The translations under genes and the position numbers were made by a program. Shown piece by piece: positions 16,504 through 27,014 of a stretch of DNA of 64,000 nt. Each line of letters opens with the position of its first letter. The stretch's first letter is position 1. The notes beneath the pieces are model-generated. The model made no database searches. It was given only the letters and a program-made list of their open reading frames with translations, and was not told the origin of the DNA. Origin of the DNA: UBA6522 sp965221035 (GTDB lineage: Bacteria; Pseudomonadota; Gammaproteobacteria; Steroidobacterales; Rariloculaceae); contig OZ244860.1 of the NCBI GenBank assembly GCA_965221035.1, forward strand, positions 620,001 to 684,000, in the 5' to 3' direction.

Positions 16504-17046
16504 TCAGGCGTCAGCCCGCCCCACCACCAGCGCAACGGTGCTGTTGTAGGCCGTGGTGCTGTGGGCCAGGCACCAGTTGATGTTGTTGGACCGCCCCGTC
16601 ACGTAGGCGGGCATGTCGTCTTCGTTGTTGTTGCAGAAGCACTGTCCGCACGGGCTCTTTCCGCAACAGTCGTTGTACGAGATCAGGTAATCGTGTCCGT
16701 CGGCGGGATTCCGGCAGGTGCCGATCCAGGTCACCGCCGACATTTCCGTTCCGGGCGGACAGGAGGATGTCGAACCTCCGCAGCAGGGCGACATGAACCC
16801 GTCGATGGAGCAGTACCTCCAATAGTCGCAGCTCGTGGGATCCCCCGCATCGCCGTCGATGTCCGGGTCCTTGAACCCGGCATCCGCGGCCTGGGCGGCC
16901 GCCCGGGACAACGGCAACAGCGGAATGGATCCCGCGCCCACCAGCAGTGTGCCCAGGCGCGTCAGAAAGCTGCGGCGCGACGTCATTCTGGCCAGGTATC
17001 GCGCTCCGGCTTCGAACCGGCCTTCCATCCAGTTTGATGACTCCAT
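16504..17046 (-). CDS. mauA: Amine dehydrogenase light (TTQ-bearing) subunit, MauA-like
   Basis: This 180-residue precursor of the catalytic subunit of a tryptophan tryptophylquinone (TTQ) amine dehydrogenase has a Tat signal (TSRRSFLTRLG, residues 22-32). The mature domain is Cys-rich, for disulfides, with CDYWRYCSIDG, CCGG, ISYNDCCGKSPCGQC and NNINWCLA. The two Trp residues that would become TTQ are Trp107 (TWIGTC) and Trp158 (NWCLA). The motifs are closer to methylamine dehydrogenase than to aromatic amine dehydrogenase. It oxidises a primary amine to an aldehyde and ammonia in the periplasm. It lies 2 nt after mauD. Confidence 0.9.
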   Translation of the reverse strand: MESSNWMEGRFEAGARYLARMTSRRSFLTRLGTLLVGAGSIPLLPLSRAAAQAADAGFKDPDIDGDAGDPTSCDYWRYCSIDGFMSPCCGGSTSSCPPGTEMSAVTWIGTCRNPADGHDYLISYNDCCGKSPCGQCFCNNNEDDMPAYVTGRSNNINWCLAHSTTAYNSTVALVVGRADA

Positions 17047-17048
17047 GG

Positions 17049-17666
17049 TCAGGCGACCTCCTCTTCCTGCGGCTGCTCCGCGGCCATGTAATCCTGCAAG
17101 GTTGCCACACCGCGCTCGTTGGCTTCAAACAGACTCTCCAGGTGTTCCCGGGAATTGACAAGCCCTGTCGATCGAATAATGCCCTGCGGATCGATCAACA
17201 CGGCGTGGGGCAGGCGCCCGACCCGGTATCCCAGACCCAGTTCCGACGAAAGCAGGTAGGGGAACCGCTGCAACCGGTATTCCGAGACAAACGACTGGTG
17301 TTCCTTGCGCGCGCCGTCACTGGCCAGCAACACGTCCAGCCACTTGCGCTCCCCCCGCGCGATGGACTTGAGAGCCGGCAGCAGGGACTTGCAGACGGGA
17401 CATGTCGGGGAAAGGAAAAACACCAGCGTGCTTCGCCCGTCCGGCCGTTCTCCGCCTACCTGATGCGCTTGATTCGAAAGATCGTCGACGGCGATGACGG
17501 GCGCCGCCTCCCCGGCTTTCGGGCCGTTGCCGACCACCAGCGCGCCCGCCGGCGCGACCCGCTCGTAGAGCACGCCGATCTGCCGCACCAGCGCCAGGAT
17601 CACCGCACCCATGACCAGCACGACGATCCACAGCAGCAGGTTGGATACGGCCAGCGCGCCCGACAC
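17049..17666 (-). CDS. mauD: MauD-like thioredoxin-fold maturation protein
   Basis: This 205-residue protein has an N-terminal membrane anchor (residues 7-27) and a periplasmic thioredoxin-like domain with CPVC at residues 89-92 after FFLSPT, and the cis-Pro region GRLPHAVLID. MauD is required to form or isomerise the six disulfides of the light subunit. The GTG at 17666 is chosen because it directly precedes the hydrophobic anchor and lies 2 nt after the mauE stop; the frame upstream overlaps mauE and is not coding. Confidence 0.88.
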   Translation of the reverse strand: MSGALAVSNLLLWIVVLVMGAVILALVRQIGVLYERVAPAGALVVGNGPKAGEAAPVIAVDDLSNQAHQVGGERPDGRSTLVFFLSPTCPVCKSLLPALKSIARGERKWLDVLLASDGARKEHQSFVSEYRLQRFPYLLSSELGLGYRVGRLPHAVLIDPQGIIRSTGLVNSREHLESLFEANERGVATLQDYMAAEQPQEEEVA

Positions 17667-17668
17667 CG

Positions 17669-18202
17669 TCAGTTCCTCAGCCGCGCCAGGTCCGGCGCTT
17701 GCGCGACAAGGCGATTGATCGCCGCATAGAGAAACGCCGACACGCAAACCGCTCCCGCTACCGCAACAGCGTCGAACCAGACCAGCGCCCTGCCCTGCGC
17801 AGGAAGCGTCGCCGCAAGCGCCATGACCGCCAGCAGCAGATTGCGCGTAACAGGCCAGGCGCCCAGCGGTTGCCGACCGGTAAAGCCCGCGCACCCGCAG
17901 TCGATGAACCGCCGTCCCCTGAGCAGGTTCAAGGCGATGGCGCCCGCGTAGATGACGAGGACGATGGCGGAACCGGCAAGGGCCAGGTCTCGGCTGGCCT
18001 GCACCAGCAGACCGATTCCGATCCCAAGTTCGACTCCGACCACGGCGGCGGCAGAGACTCCGGTCATCCGTGCTGGGACCAATCGGTAGTCAGCCAGCAC
18101 TTCCAGGAAGGCATCGAACGCGAGCAGCTTGTGCGCGCCGGCCACCAACCAGAGCGCGGCCAGCGACAGCACGATGACCAGCGGAATGACGGGGTCCAGC
18201 AT
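17669..18202 (-). CDS. mauE: MauE-like membrane protein for amine dehydrogenase maturation
   Basis: This 177-residue protein has four or five hydrophobic helices. It has the MauE layout: a first helix with AHKLLAFDAF, then DYRLVP, and a FIDCGCAGF motif (CxC) between helices 3 and 4. MauE and MauD work together in light-subunit disulfide formation. It is separated by 22 nt from mauB and 2 nt from mauD. Confidence 0.85.
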   Translation of the reverse strand: MLDPVIPLVIVLSLAALWLVAGAHKLLAFDAFLEVLADYRLVPARMTGVSAAAVVGVELGIGIGLLVQASRDLALAGSAIVLVIYAGAIALNLLRGRRFIDCGCAGFTGRQPLGAWPVTRNLLLAVMALAATLPAQGRALVWFDAVAVAGAVCVSAFLYAAINRLVAQAPDLARLRN

Positions 18203-18224
18203 CGGTCTCGGTATCGACCAGGGT

Positions 18225-19406
18225 TCAGGGCATGCGCAAGGTCAGCCATCCGCCGGCCGGGGCGTTGCGCAGCCGTTCGTGGAGGTATTCGCCGGTGACG
18301 GCATCGCGGACGGAAATCCCGGTGCCGGCGGCGGAGATCAGCAGCGGGTCATCACCCTGGGTGACGAGAATGTTGGAGGCGCCATCACCGCTGGTGGCGC
18401 CGATCATGGCACCCGCACCGCCCGCTTCCACACTGGCCGGACGGGCTTCCATTCGCTGCATGCGTTGGCGTGTGGCCAGATCGAAGGACCAGATCTCGGT
18501 ACCGTCCCAGTCCGCGGGATCATCCAGCGGTTCGTCGTTCTGCCGTGCGAGCACGAACAATCGACCACTTTGCCGGTGGACGGTGAGCGGCTGGCGGCCG
18601 GTGATGCGCCAGTTCTGCTCCCGATCGGACTCGTTCAGCAGCGACCAGCTCTCCCCGACTTGCGGTTCCGCGCCCGAAATTTCCACCGTGCGAAGCATCC
18701 CGTCGAACGATACGAACAGCCATTGGTCGCCGTTCCGCACGCCCGACTCCCGGATCGGGTCGGTTTCGGGGTCGAAGAACCGGGCGACCCGTTCCTTGGA
18801 GACCTCGCCGCCGCTCTCGTCCAGCGTCACCGTGAGCAGATCGCCGTTGGCACAGATCATCATGTAGCTGAGATCGCCCGCCGTGAATACCAGGCTGCAG
18901 CCGGGTGTGGAGATTTCACCCACGAATTCGCGGTTTTCGATGTCGACCACGCTGATGGAGGTGGCCGGCGTCAGGTTGAACACGCCAAGATATCGACCGT
19001 TGTCCGTGAGCGCCAAGGTGCCGTCGACCACCAGCAGCAGGGCGCGCTTGGCCGGTATCTCGACCTCCCCCGCGACACCCAGCGTGGGGGTGTCGTACAT
19101 CGTGACCGTGTCGGTCCGCGCTCCCCGGTTACCGCGGGTGTAGAAGGTCTCCACCAGGAAAAGCGACGAATCGTCCGGCGAGTACTGGATGGTCGCCGGG
19201 CGACCCGGCTGGGCCACGCCGATCTGTCCAAGGAAGTGATCTTCAGTGACGTCGACCAGGCTGTAGTTGACGAACACCCAATCGCGTTCCGGCGCGGGCA
19301 GCACCTCCGAGCGCCCGACCGAGTCGAATTCCTGGGAGGCGCAGACGTTGGCGACGGCGGCGAACGCAAGACCCGCCAGAGTCGCGAATACGGCTCGGCT
19401 GATCAA
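18225..19406 (-). CDS. mauB: Amine dehydrogenase heavy subunit, MauB/AauB-like
   Basis: This 393-residue secreted protein has a signal peptide (residues 1-24, ending VCASQ) and a seven-bladed beta-propeller of the methylamine dehydrogenase heavy-chain family. Repeated blade patterns are seen (ATIQYSPDDSSLFLVETFYTRG, NLTPATSISVVDIENREFVGEI, GTEIWSFDLATRQRM). It holds the TTQ light subunit in an alpha2beta2 enzyme in the periplasm. The operon order B-E-D-A is the standard one for both methylamine and aromatic amine dehydrogenases. Confidence 0.9.
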   Translation of the reverse strand: MISRAVFATLAGLAFAAVANVCASQEFDSVGRSEVLPAPERDWVFVNYSLVDVTEDHFLGQIGVAQPGRPATIQYSPDDSSLFLVETFYTRGNRGARTDTVTMYDTPTLGVAGEVEIPAKRALLLVVDGTLALTDNGRYLGVFNLTPATSISVVDIENREFVGEISTPGCSLVFTAGDLSYMMICANGDLLTVTLDESGGEVSKERVARFFDPETDPIRESGVRNGDQWLFVSFDGMLRTVEISGAEPQVGESWSLLNESDREQNWRITGRQPLTVHRQSGRLFVLARQNDEPLDDPADWDGTEIWSFDLATRQRMQRMEARPASVEAGGAGAMIGATSGDGASNILVTQGDDPLLISAAGTGISVRDAVTGEYLHERLRNAPAGGWLTLRMP

Positions 19407-19424
19407 AAGCGTTTCGCCAACGCC

Positions 19425-19877
19425 TCAGTCACAGTCGTAGTCGTCGTAGTAGTCATCGTCGTCGTAATCGTCATAGTCATCATCGTAGTCGTCGTCATCG
19501 TAATCGTCGTCGTAGTAGTAGGCGCCATCCCGGCAGCCGGCGATGAAGACGAAACCAAAACTGACTTCATTGTCCAGGGGATTGGACGTGACCTTGGGGC
19601 TTGCCAACATGCGCATGCCAGCCCGCTGCAAGGCCGATATGGCGGCGGCACACCTGTCGCCTTCCTGGACCGAAGCGCCGACCGCAGAGGTCACGCTGGA
19701 GTTCCGCACCGTGATGGTTCCACTCGGGTTTGTCACGCATCGCAGCACGGCAACCCTGTCCGGGCTGAAAACCTGTGCGCCTGCCTCCGAGAGCGGCAGC
19801 GAGGTTAGTGCTGACAGCGACAAGACGGTAACCAGAGTGGACGCGACGGTCAGTATCGATTTCTTGCCCATTTGCAT
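19425..19877 (-). CDS. Secreted protein with Asp/Tyr repeat tail, first gene of mau operon
   Basis: This 150-residue protein has a signal peptide (residues 1-35, ending AGAQ). A compact middle (residues 36-115) with Cys47, Cys75 and Cys114 resembles no family I know. The C-terminal tail of about 30 residues is built almost only from Asp and Tyr, ending DYDCD. Its stop lies 18 nt before the mauB start on the same strand, so it is probably the first gene of the amine dehydrogenase operon. The tail DNA is a degenerate GAY/TAY repeat at 19431-19522. It might bind metal ions or dock the cytochrome; both are speculation. Confidence 0.6.
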   Translation of the reverse strand: MQMGKKSILTVASTLVTVLSLSALTSLPLSEAGAQVFSPDRVAVLRCVTNPSGTITVRNSSVTSAVGASVQEGDRCAAAISALQRAGMRMLASPKVTSNPLDNEVSFGFVFIAGCRDGAYYYDDDYDDDDYDDDYDDYDDDDYYDDYDCD

Positions 19878-20062
19878 ACTCCTGACTGGAATAGCCCTTG
19901 CAACAACACGCCGTCTATCTTAGCAAAAGTGCCCGCGTCACGCTGAGCGGAATGTTGGGTGGAAGCCCCCGGCGGCGGGTGGAAGCCCCAGGCCGCGGTC
20001 GGACGCAAGGCTGATACCGAACGTTGCTGCGGGCATGTCGCCTGATCCAGTAGGATTGGGGC

Positions 20063-20731
20063 ATGTGCGGGAGACTGACCCAGAGGCTGACGTGGCGGGA
20101 GATACACTATCTCTACCGCCTGGCCACCGAAGTTCCACCGGACAATCCGCGCCCGCGCTGGAATGGCGCACCCACGCAGGACTTCGCCGCCTGCCGGCTC
20201 GGCGACGACGGCGCGCGCACCCTCTGCCGGCTTCGCTGGGGCCTGATTCCCTTCTGGGCCAAGGACGCGAAGATCGGCGCCAGGCTCATCAACGCCCGCG
20301 CCGAGACGGTGGACTCGAAGCCGTCGTTCCGAAGCGCGTTCAAGTCCCGGCGCTGCCTGATCCCCGCCAACGGCTGGTTTGAGTGGGTCCGGGAGGGCGG
20401 CGGCAAGTCCCCCCGGTTCCTCTCGATGGCCGATGGCTCCACGGCCTCCTTCGCCGCACTGTGGGAGCGCTGGGGCGGTGACGGAGATGCCATCGAGTCG
20501 TTCACCATCATCACCACCGAAGCGGCACCGGATCTCGCGCACGTCCACGCGCGGCAGCCCGCGATCGTCGACCCCAGCCGCTTCGATGACTGGCTGGACC
20601 CGGATGCGCCCAAGGAGGCACTGCTGGGCATCGTGCGGCCACCACACCCCGGACCCTACGATGTCAGGCCGGTCAGCCGGTTGGTCAACAATGTCCGGAA
20701 TGACGGGCCGGAGGTGCTTGAGGCCCTCTGA
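20063..20731 (+). CDS. SRAP-domain protein (YedK/HMCES family)
   Basis: This 222-residue abasic-site processing protein starts MCGRLTQ, so Cys2 becomes the N-terminal nucleophile after Met removal and forms a covalent link to abasic sites in single-stranded DNA. Further family motifs are WGLIPFWAKD, NARAETV, KSRRCLIPANGWFEW, the TTEAAPDLAHVHARQP segment with the catalytic His, and a C-terminal VSRLVNN. No Shine-Dalgarno is visible. TAGGAT (20051-20056) ends 6 nt before the ATG, suggesting a leaderless transcript. Confidence 0.92.
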   Translation: MCGRLTQRLTWREIHYLYRLATEVPPDNPRPRWNGAPTQDFAACRLGDDGARTLCRLRWGLIPFWAKDAKIGARLINARAETVDSKPSFRSAFKSRRCLIPANGWFEWVREGGGKSPRFLSMADGSTASFAALWERWGGDGDAIESFTIITTEAAPDLAHVHARQPAIVDPSRFDDWLDPDAPKEALLGIVRPPHPGPYDVRPVSRLVNNVRNDGPEVLEAL

Positions 20732-20753
20732 CGGGCGACAAAAGGGCAACCTC

Positions 20754-22091
20754 TCAGCTGGCCGCCACCAGGTGGCGAGCGAAGCTGCTGAGCTTTTCCC
20801 GCGTCTCCTCCAGTTCGCGTTCCGGTGTGGACATGTTCATGATGCCCGCGCCGGCCTGCAGCCAGGTCACACCGTCGCGCTGGTAAAAGCTGCGCAGCAC
20901 CAGGGCCGCGTCGAGCACCCCGGTGTGGTCGTAAATCATCGCGCAACCGGAGTACAGCCCCCTGGGGTTGGACTCCAAACGGCCGATGGCGTCGATCGAC
21001 TCACGCTTCGGAACGCCGGAGGCGGTGACCGCCGGAAACAGGGCGTTGAACGCGTACCAGGGGTTGCAGCTATCGAGCAGTTTCCCCTTGACGCGGGAAG
21101 CCAGGTGCTGCACTGCACCGCGCCGCGACACCAGCATGAAATTGACCACGGCAACGCTGGCGGGGTCGCAGGTCATGGTCAATTCGTCGAACCCCACATA
21201 GACTGAAATGGCGTGCTCGGCAATCTCCTTGGAATCGCTGAGAAGCTCCCCGCGCAGCTGTAGCTCCTCCATGATGTCCTTGCCGGTCGAACGCGTGCCG
21301 GCCAGCGGGGTTGTGAACACTTCGCGCTCGGCGTTGACCTCGATGACAGTCTCGGGACTGAATCCGGCCGCCTCCAGCCCATCAAGGCGCAGAAGGTAGG
21401 AACGCGCCGGCGTATTGGCCCGGCGCCCGGCAACGTAACTGGCTGCCATGTCCAATGTAAGGGGCAGCGGGATCTGTCGCGAGAGAATCACCTTGCGATA
21501 CTGCTGCGCGTGGATTTCCTCCAACGCCCCCGCCACGGCCCGCTTGTAGGGCTCGGCATCGTGCGTCGCGATCTCGTCTTCCAGGTCGAGTGCGGACGGC
21601 GCCTCGAAGTCATCGTCCTCGCGCACCGCTTGCTCAACCAGCGCACCCAGGGCGGTGAGCCGATCGGTCTCGAAAGCGCGAATGCGGATGCTGGCCTTGT
21701 CGATTCGGATCTCCTCCCTGGGAACGAAAAGCGTCAGCAGCGGGGTGCCGTTGGAGACGGGCAAGCCGTAGTTCAAGCGGGCCAATTCGAACTCGGCCGT
21801 GCCGTACACGCGCCATCTCTCAACGGGCAGTTGGTCGAGCCCCCACTGGATCGCCTGATTCAGGTCGTCGTTTGGGATCGCGGCCAGTTGCCGTCCATCC
21901 CAGGTCACCACGGTTCGATCCGGATACACGTTCAAGCGACCTTGGGCGCTCAAGCCCAAGGACCACTCTCCCTGGTGCTCGTAGAGCATGTAATCGTCCC
22001 CGCCGGCTGACTGAACCATGCGGGTTGCCAGCGACAACGGATCGCCCTCGAAGGGGATGACCATTTCTCGGTAGGCGCAGGTTTTGGTCAT
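20754..22091 (-). CDS. Salicylate synthase (MbtI/Irp9/YbtS-like chorismate-utilising enzyme)
   Basis: This 445-residue member of the anthranilate/isochorismate synthase superfamily closely follows MbtI-type salicylate synthases. Shared blocks are PLAGTRSTGKD, LLSDSKEIAEHAISV, RGAVQHLAS, LFPAVTASGVPK, ESNPRGLYSGCAM and WLQAGAGIMNMSTPERELEE. The family converts chorismate to salicylate in two steps through isochorismate. The ATG at 22091 has GAGGA 10 nt upstream; a GTG at 22121 is badly spaced. No siderophore or salicylate-modifying genes flank it, so its end use here is open. Confidence 0.85.
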   Translation of the reverse strand: MTKTCAYREMVIPFEGDPLSLATRMVQSAGGDDYMLYEHQGEWSLGLSAQGRLNVYPDRTVVTWDGRQLAAIPNDDLNQAIQWGLDQLPVERWRVYGTAEFELARLNYGLPVSNGTPLLTLFVPREEIRIDKASIRIRAFETDRLTALGALVEQAVREDDDFEAPSALDLEDEIATHDAEPYKRAVAGALEEIHAQQYRKVILSRQIPLPLTLDMAASYVAGRRANTPARSYLLRLDGLEAAGFSPETVIEVNAEREVFTTPLAGTRSTGKDIMEELQLRGELLSDSKEIAEHAISVYVGFDELTMTCDPASVAVVNFMLVSRRGAVQHLASRVKGKLLDSCNPWYAFNALFPAVTASGVPKRESIDAIGRLESNPRGLYSGCAMIYDHTGVLDAALVLRSFYQRDGVTWLQAGAGIMNMSTPERELEETREKLSSFARHLVAAS

Positions 22092-22363
22092 TTGCAAACG
22101 GTCCTCAACATGGCTCAACACTCCAAGCTCTGATTAATCCGCACGCCTACCTCAAGCTGAACGACAGACGGTGTTGGCGCACGGATTACATCCCATCGAC
22201 GCCAAATATACCGCTATTATATTGATATATAAGGCAGCATCGGCTACACGAAGAGTGGCGGCATGGCCGATTGTGGAAATTCTTTAGAACACTCTGACGT
22301 TGGTTTTCACGGGGCCGACTAGTCAGACTGCGTCTACCTCTGAGAACAACAGTCTAGGACCAC

Positions 22364-23903
<1,540 letters not shown>

Positions 23904-23911
<8 letters not shown>

Positions 23912-25202
23912 CGCTTGCTTCTCGCAACCTCTTGAGGATGTAGCTGACCTGTTGTCTGGAGGCACTCCCAGTAGGTCAATCAACGTGTACTGGAACGGCT
24001 TGATACCGTGGCTGACACCAAAAGACATGAGTAATTGGGCTGGCGCTACTCAGGCGACCGTTTCAAATAAGGCCATCGGTAATGGAACGCGATTAGCACC
24101 TAAAGACACAGTGTTCATAACTGTTCGTGGGATGTCGCTATTCAAGGAAATCAGAGTAATTCACTCCAATCAAGCAATGACCTTCAATCAGGATATCAAG
24201 GCGATTATTGCAAAACAAGATATTGATCCTTGCTATCTATACTACGCAATTCTCTCTAAAACACCTGAGCTTCTGGAGGCCGTGGAAGCAGCTGGGCACG
24301 GCACCGGTCGACTTCCTACGGATTTGCTCAAGAGCATAGTGGTTCCTCGTTTCAACGTACTTGTGGAGTCAAAAATTGCAGCGTTCTTGGCTGCTCTGGA
24401 CGACAAGATCGACCTAAACCACCGCATGAACGAGACGCTAGAGGCAATGGCGCGGGCGACTTTCAAGGACTGGTTCGTCGATTTCGGCCCCACGCGCGCC
24501 AAGGCCGAAGGGCGCAAGCCCTACCTCGCCCCCGAACTATGGGAGCTGTTCCCCGACGCGCTAGATGAACAGGGAAAGCCGATCGGGTGGGTCCTGTCCG
24601 AAATAGGTAAAGAGGTAAGTGTTGTCGGAGGTGGAACTCCAAGCACCAAAAAACCGTCATACTGGGTCGGCGGGGGAAATTGCTGGGCTACTCCGAAGGA
24701 TCTCTCCAAGCTGAGGTCACCAGTCCTGCTTGGCACGGCAAAGAGAATTACTGACGCAGGCGTTGACAGAATCAGCTCGAAGCTACTGCCGACAGGGACA
24801 GTTCTTTTTTCCTCTCGCGCCCCGATTGGTTACGTCGCGATCGCCGAGGTGCCAACTGCTGTCAACCAAGGTTTCATCGCTATGGTTTGCCAGAAGCGTC
24901 TTCCAAATACCTTTGTTCTATTCTGGTGTCGTGAGAAACTTGACGACATCAAGGACAGGTCTGGCGGGTCTACCTTCGCCGAGATAAGCAAGAAAGCCTT
25001 CCGGCCCATTCCCGTTGTAGTGCCGCCTGAGAAAATTCTCACAGCTTACGATGGGATCATTCGGCCGCACTATAGACGCATCGTCGCAAACTCTAGGGAA
25101 AATGAATCTCTCGCCCAGACGCGAGATTTCTTGCTGCCGAAGCTTATGTCCGGCGAAATCCGCCTCTGTGAGGCCGAGGCCGCGATGGAGGCGGTCGGGT
25201 GA
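23904..25202 (+). CDS. hsdS: Type I restriction-modification specificity subunit
   Basis: This 432-residue protein has two target-recognition domains (about residues 1-155 and 205-390), each followed by a helical spacer; [16 protein letters not shown] and [22 protein letters not shown] are the conserved regions. ATG 23904 overlaps the hsdM end. The codon use and lower GC of the recognition domains compared with hsdM fit frequent exchange of these domains. Confidence 0.93.
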
Positions 25203-26938
25203 TGATCCAGGACGAAGACATCCGCCGCCAGCTTCGCCTGGGCGAGGACAGCGGGTGGGAGTTCAAGGAGATCGAGTTCCATGGCGAGACGCCGACCAGC
25301 CCGCGCAGAGACGATCTTGCGGACGAGTTGGGCGCGTTCGCCAACGCGGCTGGTGGCATCGTGCTGTGTGGGGTGGCCGACGACGGAACGATCCAGGGCA
25401 TGTCGCGAGAGCAGATGGCGGCTCTGGATCGTCTGGTGGTAGAGGTAAGCACCGACGCGCTCGATCCGCCCTTGCGTGTGGATGTCCATCATCGGAACCT
25501 GGATGGCAAGGCGTTCGTGCTGGTGACGGTGCCGCGCGGCGAAGCATTGCACGAACGTCGCGGACAGGCATTCATTCGGGTGGGCGCGACCAAGCGGCGG
25601 CTCTCCAGAGCCGAGAGCTTGAGGCTAGCGCAGAATCGTGCTCAAAGCCGCTATCTCTGGTTCGACAAGCAGGTCGTGCCCCAGACCGGCTTTGAGACGC
25701 TGGACGAGCGCTTGTGGGAGCCGTTGCTCAGCGTGCCGGGGGCAGCGGACCCAAGGCGTGGATTGCTGAATCTTCGGCTGATGGCGCGGGATGATGCCGG
25801 CGTGGACCGGGCCACCGTGGCCGGCATATTGCTTTGCGCCGCTTCACCCGAAGACTGGCTGCCGCAAGCGAGCATCACGGCGACGCAATATCGTGGGCTG
25901 GACCGGGCCTCGGGTCAGTTGGACGCGCAGGAAATCACCGGCCCGCTGCCTGCACAGGTCGCAGATGCGGTGCGGTTCGTCGTGCGCAACATGCGTGTTT
26001 CCGCGCGCAAGACGCCGGAACGGGTGGACATGCCCCAGTACAGCAGCGCTGCCGTGTTCGAAGCGGTGGTCAACGCGGTCGCGCACCGCGACTACTCCAT
26101 GACATCGCGGAGGATCCGGTTGTCCATGTTTAAGGACCGCCTGGAGATTGAATCACCCGGGCAGCTTCCCAACGGCATGACCATCGAAGGCATGGAAGCC
26201 AGTCAGGCCACCCGCAACGAGGTGATTGCGTCCGTTTTCGGTCGCATCCCCGTGGCCGAGGTGGCAGGGTCGGGACATCGGCGATACTTGATGGAGCGCC
26301 GGGGGGACGGTGTATCGATCATTCGCAAGGAGACCGAAGAGGCCACGGGCATGCCGCCAGCTTACGAGATCGTCGATGAATCGAGCCTGGTTCTGCGCAT
26401 CCCCGCCGCGAAGCTGGAGCTGGTTCCGGCCGACGCGACGGTCACGGTGCATTCCGCAGGCGAGCCTCTTGCCGGCATCGAGGTTCTCGCACTCTTTCCC
26501 AACAAGACCTGGGTGCGGGCGGTCACCGACGAAGCCGGCAATGCTGCCCTGGACCTGTACACAACGCACCTGCCGATGACGATCTATGCCGCCGGGCGGG
26601 GGTATGCGGCCGGACTGGAGCGTGCGTGGACGCCAAGCCGGGGTGGCCTGCTGCTCGATCTCCAACCGCTTGAATCCGGCGGCGGGGTGATTATCGCCCA
26701 GGATACCGGGCAACTTCCTGGTCTGGACGGGCGGCTGAACCCGATACGCGATACGTCCGACCGCACCTACCTATACGCCGACAACATCGCCATCGACAAG
26801 GGCCGGCAGCAACCGGTGCCGTTTCGGCCCGGCAAACCGATGCAGCTGACGGACGCCCATGGCACGGAAATGTCGGTCACCATTGCGGACATCTTCGGCA
26901 GGTCCGCTTTGGTCGAATACCAACCGCTCAAGCCGTAA
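25202..26938 (+). CDS. AlbA_2 (Schlafen-type) ATP-binding regulator within the RM operon
   Basis: This protein has 578 residues. The N-terminal AlbA_2/divergent AAA domain (residues 1-120) shows ESGWEFKE-like SGWEFKEIEFHGE and ANAAGGIVLCGVADDG. The middle has an ATPase-like C-terminal HATPase_c_4 segment with EAVVNAVAHRDYS and ESPGQLPNGMT. A C-terminal beta-rich part of about 170 residues (from VTVHSAGEPL) looks like a carboxypeptidase-regulatory or Ig-like fold and is unusual for this group. The start ATG overlaps the hsdS stop (TGATG). AlbA_2 proteins are often found inside type I RM loci; a regulatory or toxin-control role is likely but not shown. Confidence 0.8.
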   Translation: MIQDEDIRRQLRLGEDSGWEFKEIEFHGETPTSPRRDDLADELGAFANAAGGIVLCGVADDGTIQGMSREQMAALDRLVVEVSTDALDPPLRVDVHHRNLDGKAFVLVTVPRGEALHERRGQAFIRVGATKRRLSRAESLRLAQNRAQSRYLWFDKQVVPQTGFETLDERLWEPLLSVPGAADPRRGLLNLRLMARDDAGVDRATVAGILLCAASPEDWLPQASITATQYRGLDRASGQLDAQEITGPLPAQVADAVRFVVRNMRVSARKTPERVDMPQYSSAAVFEAVVNAVAHRDYSMTSRRIRLSMFKDRLEIESPGQLPNGMTIEGMEASQATRNEVIASVFGRIPVAEVAGSGHRRYLMERRGDGVSIIRKETEEATGMPPAYEIVDESSLVLRIPAAKLELVPADATVTVHSAGEPLAGIEVLALFPNKTWVRAVTDEAGNAALDLYTTHLPMTIYAAGRGYAAGLERAWTPSRGGLLLDLQPLESGGGVIIAQDTGQLPGLDGRLNPIRDTSDRTYLYADNIAIDKGRQQPVPFRPGKPMQLTDAHGTEMSVTIADIFGRSALVEYQPLKP

Positions 26939-27014
26939 TGGTCACCCAAAGGTTCCTCCGCACTGGCATTCGGCAACGCGGATCCCGCAGTTGGCCATGG
27001 TGGGCTTTCAAGCG

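Noticed and set aside
19431..19522. Short regular repeats that at first look like a CRISPR or satellite array
   Set aside because: They are GAY/TAY codons for the Asp/Tyr tail of a secreted protein; there are no constant repeats with unique spacers.
18129..19808. Plus-strand frame of 559 codons opposite mauB
   Set aside because: It is a shadow of the mauB propeller gene, and its Val/Ile-repeat end is the antisense of the Asp/Tyr tail.
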